Shown one piece after another: positions 60,144 through 64,000 of a stretch of 64,000 nt of DNA. The notes under the pieces are model-generated. The model ran no database searches, was not told where the DNA came from, and was given only the letters and a program-made list of their open reading frames with translations. How positions within the stretch are numbered: the first letter of the stretch is position 1; every line of letters begins with the position of its first letter. Position numbers and translations under genes: made by a program. Source of the stretch: CAYXWH01 sp964468755 (lineage in GTDB: Bacteria > Chloroflexota > Dehalococcoidia > Dehalococcoidales > RBG-16-60-22); contig CAYXWH010000003.1 in assembly GCA_964468755.1 (NCBI GenBank), positions 18,076 through 82,075 of the forward strand, in the 5' to 3' direction.

Positions 60144-61343
60144 TTAGTTTCCTCGAATTCGCTTTTCATAGGCGTCAGGAAAATACTGCAAGGTATCCAT
60201 AACCACGTTCGGTGCCGCCTGCCCCAGTCCACACAGGGATGACAGCATCATCGCCTCCGACAGCTCTTTCATCGCCTTGATATCCTGTTGAGTGCCTTCA
60301 CCCCGGCGGAACCTGTCCAGAATGGACACCATTACTTCAGTCCCCTGCCGACAGGGAGTGCACTTGCCACAAGACTCTTCGGCAAGGAACTCCATTGTCC
60401 GGTACGCTATTTCAATCACATCACGGCTTTTGTCAAAAACGGTGACGGCACCGGCACCGAGAACGGTCTCAAAGGCAAGCGAGGTATTCATCATTTCCCC
60501 GGGCATAACTCTTCCCGTGGCACCACCGATTTGAATCAGCCTGGGGCTTTTCGCCGCAGCTAAATCCGCCACCAGCTCCCGCAATGGGCTGCCCAGAACC
60601 AGTTCATACACACCGGGCCTGGCTACGTCACCACTGACCGAAAACACCTTGGTACCCTTGCTCCGCTCCGTCCCCATCCGGCTAAACCAATCGGCGCCGT
60701 TGAGAATAATGGGCGGTATATTCATCAGGGTTTCCACATTATTGATGGTGGTCGGTTTACCATACAGACCGACCGCCGTGGGAAACGGAGGACGATAGCG
60801 GGCCTCCCCCCGCTTCCCCTCGATAGACTCCATCAGGGCAGATTCCTCGCCGCAGATGTACGCCCCGGCTCCCTCACGAACCTCAATGTCAAATCCATCC
60901 AGCAGCGATGACTGTTTCGCCTGATGTACCGCATTTTGCAGCCCGTCAAGGAGATAGCGGTATTCAGCACGCAGGTAGATAAACCCTTTTCCGGCGCCAA
61001 CGGCATATCCGGCAATAGCCAGTCCCTCCAGCAGCGTGAACGGGTCATGCTCCAGGATGTGCCTGTCTTTGAATGTACCCACCTCACCTTCATCAGCGTT
61101 AGCAATAACGTACTTCTCCTCGCCCGGCTCTTTACGGGCGCCTTCCCACTTCAGTCCGCAGGGGAACCCGGCACCACCCCTCCCCCGCAACCCGGATACC
61201 CTGACCTCATTTATGACCGCTTCCGGGGTCATCTCATTCCGGGCTTTGTTCAGGGCGGCAAAGCCGCCACTCTCCAGATAGCTGGCGATATCCCCCGGGT
61301 CAATCACCCCGCAGTTCTTTAAGACCACCCGTTCCTGAGGCAT
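60144..61343 (-). CDS. NuoF-like NADH-binding flavoprotein (core form) in the metVF operon
   Basis: 399 residues: NADH/FMN core RGRGGAGFPCGLKW, ANADEGEVGTFKDRHILEHDP, GAGAYICGEESALMESIEG, SLBB region, and [4Fe-4S] site SCGKCTPCRQGTEV (about residues 341-354). Unlike the paralogue at 41400-43340 it lacks the N-terminal thioredoxin-like and C-terminal ferredoxin domains. With the adjacent NuoE-like and NuoG-N-like genes it makes a complete NADH input module upstream of metV, metF and downstream of hdrA. Confidence 0.93.
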   Translation of the reverse strand: MPQERVVLKNCGVIDPGDIASYLESGGFAALNKARNEMTPEAVINEVRVSGLRGRGGAGFPCGLKWEGARKEPGEEKYVIANADEGEVGTFKDRHILEHDPFTLLEGLAIAGYAVGAGKGFIYLRAEYRYLLDGLQNAVHQAKQSSLLDGFDIEVREGAGAYICGEESALMESIEGKRGEARYRPPFPTAVGLYGKPTTINNVETLMNIPPIILNGADWFSRMGTERSKGTKVFSVSGDVARPGVYELVLGSPLRELVADLAAAKSPRLIQIGGATGRVMPGEMMNTSLAFETVLGAGAVTVFDKSRDVIEIAYRTMEFLAEESCGKCTPCRQGTEVMVSILDRFRRGEGTQQDIKAMKELSEAMMLSSLCGLGQAAPNVVMDTLQYFPDAYEKRIRGN

Positions 61344-61368
61344 GGTGCATTCTCCCTGAGATATCTAT

Positions 61369-61812
61369 TTATTGATACTGCCGTAAAATCCCGGCTATTT
61401 TACCCGGTGTTAAATGAACATGGGGGTCATTATTAACCAGCATTGCCGGTGCCTGGTCACAGAGACCGATACAGTTGGTCAACTCAAAAGAAAAGCGCCC
61501 ATCAGCCGTAGTCTCACCGGGTCTGATTCCAAGTTCTTTTGCCACCGTTTCAACAATCAACTGGTAATTCTTCAGATAGCACGGCAGGCTTTTGCAGATC
61601 CTGATGACATTTCTGCCCATCGGCCTGGTGGCAAGAAATGAATAAAAAGAGGCTACCCCATAGACATCGTGTAACGGAATACCGAAGGAACCGGCGATTT
61701 CGGTGATGACTTCTTCGGACAGATAGCCATGCCTGTCCTGTGCCTCTTTCAAGGCAATCAGCAGGCTTTCTGGTACCCGCTGCCCGGTAACCGGCTGTTG
61801 ACTGCTGCTCAC
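61369..61812 (-). CDS. NuoE-like [2Fe-2S] subunit in the metVF operon
   Basis: 147 residues. Start GTG at 61812 is favoured because AGGAGG stands 6 bases upstream; the frame runs back to 61839 without such a site. NuoE landmarks: LLIALKEAQDRHGYLSEEV, VYGVASFYSFL, [2Fe-2S] cysteines in CKSLPC (C-x4-C) and CIGLC (C-x3-C). It delivers electrons from or to the NuoF-like flavoprotein encoded next. Confidence 0.92.
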   Translation of the reverse strand: MSSSQQPVTGQRVPESLLIALKEAQDRHGYLSEEVITEIAGSFGIPLHDVYGVASFYSFLATRPMGRNVIRICKSLPCYLKNYQLIVETVAKELGIRPGETTADGRFSFELTNCIGLCDQAPAMLVNNDPHVHLTPGKIAGILRQYQ

Positions 61813-61839
61813 CGTGCGCCTCCTCTCTACCGGAAGCAC

Positions 61840-62520
61840 CTAGCCTTTAATAAACTGGCACTTCCCCGACTTCTGTCGACCAACCTCACCCGGTTTACTC
61901 AATGCCCCGGTGGGGCACAGCTCAATACAGCTATCACAGTCCCGACAAACCTCAATATCCACCGGGTTGTCAAGGTGATACACAACCTTGCTATCAAAAC
62001 CCCGGTAAGCGATGCTGAATGCTTTCTCCCCGTTTTTATCCTGGCAAGCGCTGACACATCTCCGGCACAGGATACACTTGGACATGTCACGGACAATATA
62101 GGGGTTGTCGTCTTCAATTGTATAGTAGTGTTTTCTTACCCGGAACCTGGGCAGTCCGATATCAAGCTCAGCCGCCATTTTACGCAGCTCACAGCGGTTG
62201 GCTTCATCACAGACCAGGCAGGAATCAGGGTGGCTGGCGAGCATGAGCTCGATCAAAATACGGCGAGTCTTCACCACCTTGTCGGAATGGGTATGCACTG
62301 CCATTCCTTCAGTGGCCGGGGTATGGCAGGAACCCACCAGTGTCCGCGAGCCTTCAACCTCGACGACACATATACGGCAGGCACCAATCGGCGGCAAGCC
62401 ATCTACATAGCATAGTGTGGGGATATCGATGCCGTTCTCTCTGGCGACTTCCAGAATCGTTGCTCCCCGGCTGGCGGTGACTTTTACACCATTTATGGTA
62501 AGATTTACCTTCTCAGCCAT
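61840..62520 (-). CDS. NuoG N-terminal/HoxU-like Fe-S subunit
   Basis: 226 residues. [2Fe-2S] domain with CYVDGLPPIGACRIC (about residues 37-51), [4Fe-4S] His-ligand segment HPDSCLVCDEANRC (about 97-110), and two ferredoxin clusters CILCRRCVSACQ and CRDCDSCIELCP (about 147-203). This equals the N-terminal Fe-S part of NuoG or of HydA/HoxU, without catalytic domain. It completes the NuoEFG-type diaphorase between hdrA and metV. The FdhA protein at 43337 has a related N-terminus fused to a formate dehydrogenase domain. Confidence 0.9.
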   Translation of the reverse strand: MAEKVNLTINGVKVTASRGATILEVARENGIDIPTLCYVDGLPPIGACRICVVEVEGSRTLVGSCHTPATEGMAVHTHSDKVVKTRRILIELMLASHPDSCLVCDEANRCELRKMAAELDIGLPRFRVRKHYYTIEDDNPYIVRDMSKCILCRRCVSACQDKNGEKAFSIAYRGFDSKVVYHLDNPVDIEVCRDCDSCIELCPTGALSKPGEVGRQKSGKCQFIKG

Positions 62521-62571
62521 ATGACCCCCTTATCGGGCATCGGTTTGGGAAGTTATGTCAAGCGATTCATT

Positions 62572-64000
62572 CTATTGCAGAGCACCTTCCATCTGGGCTA
62601 ATATCTGCTCATTGGTGAAATGGCTGAGGCTTACGGCATCACTGGGACAACCGCCAACGCAGACACCGCAGCCTTTACACAGGGCTTCATTGACCCGACA
62701 GACCCCTTTCTCTTCATCAAATGAGATAGCGGAGTAGGGGCAATTGGCCAGGCAGAGCTGGCAACCGGTACAGAGCTGCTCGTTAATTACCGCCGTGGCT
62801 GCCTCAATCTCCACTTTTCCCCGGCTTATCATGGATAACGCCTCGGCAGCGGCTGCCGATGCCTGAGCCACCGTATCCGGTATATCCTTGGGACCCTGAC
62901 AGCAACCAGCCACAAATATACCGTCGGTCATGGTGGCTACCGGGTCCAGCTTGGGGTGTTTCTCCAGGAAAAAGCCGTCAGCACTGCGGCTGATATTAAA
63001 CATGCGGGCTACCACCCCGGCGTCCGACTGCGGTTCCAGCCCACAGCTCAGGACAACCATATCCACGGGCACCCGGCGCTGCCGTCCCACCAGGGTATCT
63101 TCGAACTGGATAATCAGTTTGCCTTCCTCTTCGGGAGTTTCCGCCACATTGGTTATCTCCGCCGGCTTACCGCGGAAGAAGACCGTGCCCTCATTCAGAA
63201 TCCGGTTATAGAACTCCTCGTAGCCCTTGCCGAAGCTCCGGATGTCTATATAAAACTCGTACACATCGGCACTGGTATGCTCCTTTATCAGGTGGGCGAA
63301 CTTCATGGAGTACATGCAGCAGACCCGCGAGCAGTATTCGTGATACTTCTCATCTCGACTACCCACACAGTGTATCAGCGCAATACTCTCCGGCTCCGAG
63401 CCATCTTTAAGCACAATATGACCGCCGGTTGGCCCTGCCGAATTGACCATTCTTTCAAACTCCATGCTGGTCATCACGTTGTCCAGACGCCCGTAGCCGT
63501 ATTGATAGATGGGGGTGGGGTCAAAGACCTGGAAGCCGGTGGTGATTATTATGGCGCCGACCTCTACCTCAATTACCTCGTCCTGCTGGTCGAAGTCAAT
63601 GGCGCCTACCTCACAGCCCGGAATACCCTTCTTCTCGATACCTATCTCACAGAGGCGGCATACGTCCTTCCCCTCGGCAAGTCCTTTCAAATGCCGACAG
63701 AACTTGGGGTCAATGACTGCCTTATTGGGCACCGCCTGGGCAAACTGCTTGTAGATAGCTTTCCGCTTGCCCAGTCCTTCCTCAAAATCATCGGGCACAG
63801 CAGTCGGGCATATCTCCATACAGCGGCCGCAACCAGTGCACTTGCTCCAGTCTACATACTTTGCCTTTTTCCTGATTTTGACCTTGAAATTGCCGACGTA
63901 GCCGGAGACCTCTTCTACTTCACTGTAGGTGAGCAACTCAATATTGGGGTGAGAGCCGGCCAGGGTCATCTTGGGGGTGAGGATGCAGGCGGAGCAGTCA
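62572..64000 (-). CDS. hdrA: HdrA-like heterodisulfide reductase/bifurcating flavoprotein subunit, 5' part outside window
   Basis: The frame is open to the right edge (DCSACILTPKM in the last bases), so the gene is cut; about 476 residues are visible of an expected ~650 or more. Present: CTGCGRCMEICP near the start of the visible part, CRLCEIGIEKKGIPGCEVGAIDF, AGPTGGHIVLKDG, HCVGSRDEKYHEYCSRVCCMYSMK (HdrA landmark region), and a C-terminal dicluster CTGCQLCLANCP / CKGCGVCVGGCP. The FAD-binding N-terminus lies mostly outside. HdrA is the electron-bifurcating FAD subunit of Hdr complexes. HdrB, HdrC and MvhD partners are not in view on this side and may lie further right. Confidence 0.9.
   Translation of the reverse strand, partial: DCSACILTPKMTLAGSHPNIELLTYSEVEEVSGYVGNFKVKIRKKAKYVDWSKCTGCGRCMEICPTAVPDDFEEGLGKRKAIYKQFAQAVPNKAVIDPKFCRHLKGLAEGKDVCRLCEIGIEKKGIPGCEVGAIDFDQQDEVIEVEVGAIIITTGFQVFDPTPIYQYGYGRLDNVMTSMEFERMVNSAGPTGGHIVLKDGSEPESIALIHCVGSRDEKYHEYCSRVCCMYSMKFAHLIKEHTSADVYEFYIDIRSFGKGYEEFYNRILNEGTVFFRGKPAEITNVAETPEEEGKLIIQFEDTLVGRQRRVPVDMVVLSCGLEPQSDAGVVARMFNISRSADGFFLEKHPKLDPVATMTDGIFVAGCCQGPKDIPDTVAQASAAAAEALSMISRGKVEIEAATAVINEQLCTGCQLCLANCPYSAISFDEEKGVCRVNEALCKGCGVCVGGCPSDAVSLSHFTNEQILAQMEGALQ

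Noticed and set aside
1..64000. CRISPR arrays, insertion sequences, phage genes, rRNA or tRNA genes
   Set aside because: No repeat-spacer arrays, transposase-like proteins, phage structural genes or RNA-gene signatures were found.

Overview
The window reads as a chromosomal piece (roughly mid-50s % GC by eye) of an anaerobic, acetogen-type bacterium, most probably an uncultured Chloroflexi/Dehalococcoidia-like organism. This is inferred from a bacterial-type CODH/ACS operon with corrinoid activator and CooC ATPases, a MetVF-type methylene-THF reductase, HdrA/Flx-type electron-transfer genes, a MoxR-DUF58-DUF4350-DUF4129 membrane cluster, and 2-hydroxyacyl-CoA dehydratase activator genes. No 16S rRNA or other taxonomic marker is present, so the assignment is tentative. 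I found no IS elements, CRISPR arrays, tRNA or rRNA genes.

Layout. (1) 1-8394, + strand: dehydratase activase genes, plsX, a thioredoxin/thioredoxin-reductase set, then rplI-dnaB-dnaD-like and an unusual tandem-duplicated DnaC-like helicase loader. (2) 8395-16938, + strand: a membrane-anchored XRE regulator with a large exported part and its own promoter, a strong terminator, then a six-gene membrane/MoxR cluster behind a promoter carrying two matched palindromes. (3) 16944-22453, - strand: UDP-GlcNAc supply (glmM, two tandem GlmU-like nucleotidyltransferases, glmS). (4) 22700-25866, - strand: an MFS transporter, thiC under a TPP riboswitch with terminator, and a thiamine-binding protein. (5) 26160-47326, + strand: the Wood-Ljungdahl block: cooC, fhs, corrinoid-reductase activator, second cooC, folD, acsD, acsA, acsB, acsC, acsE, a DUF3786 gene, then a NuoE/NuoF/FdhA-type formate dehydrogenase whose catalytic subunit is a selenoprotein (in-frame UGA with a bacterial SECIS hairpin), and an MFS transporter. 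(6) 47360-48406: queA. (7) 48613-51903, + strand: a flxD/flxC/flxB/flxA-like set. (8) 51933-64000, - strand: a long run starting at the right edge with hdrA (cut by the window), then NuoG-N-like, NuoE-like, NuoF-like, metV, a RegB-like histidine kinase, metF, two receiver-only response regulators, a cytoplasmic NiFe hydrogenase and a second metV-metF pair.

How the parts work together. CO2 is reduced to formate by the selenoprotein formate dehydrogenase, activated by Fhs, carried through FolD to methylene-THF and reduced by MetVF. The methyl group then passes via AcsE and the corrinoid protein AcsCD to ACS (AcsB), where it is joined to CO made by AcsA. CooC ATPases serve nickel insertion and the RACo-like protein re-reduces cobalamin. 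The right-hand 16 kb looks like an electron hub around methylene-THF reduction: HdrA plus an NADH module, a hydrogenase and an Flx module. A redox-type two-component system sits inside the metVF gene run. This region, which could encode an NADH- and/or H2-linked flavin-bifurcating methylene-THF reductase under local redox control, is the most interesting part of the window. That interpretation is inference from gene content and order.
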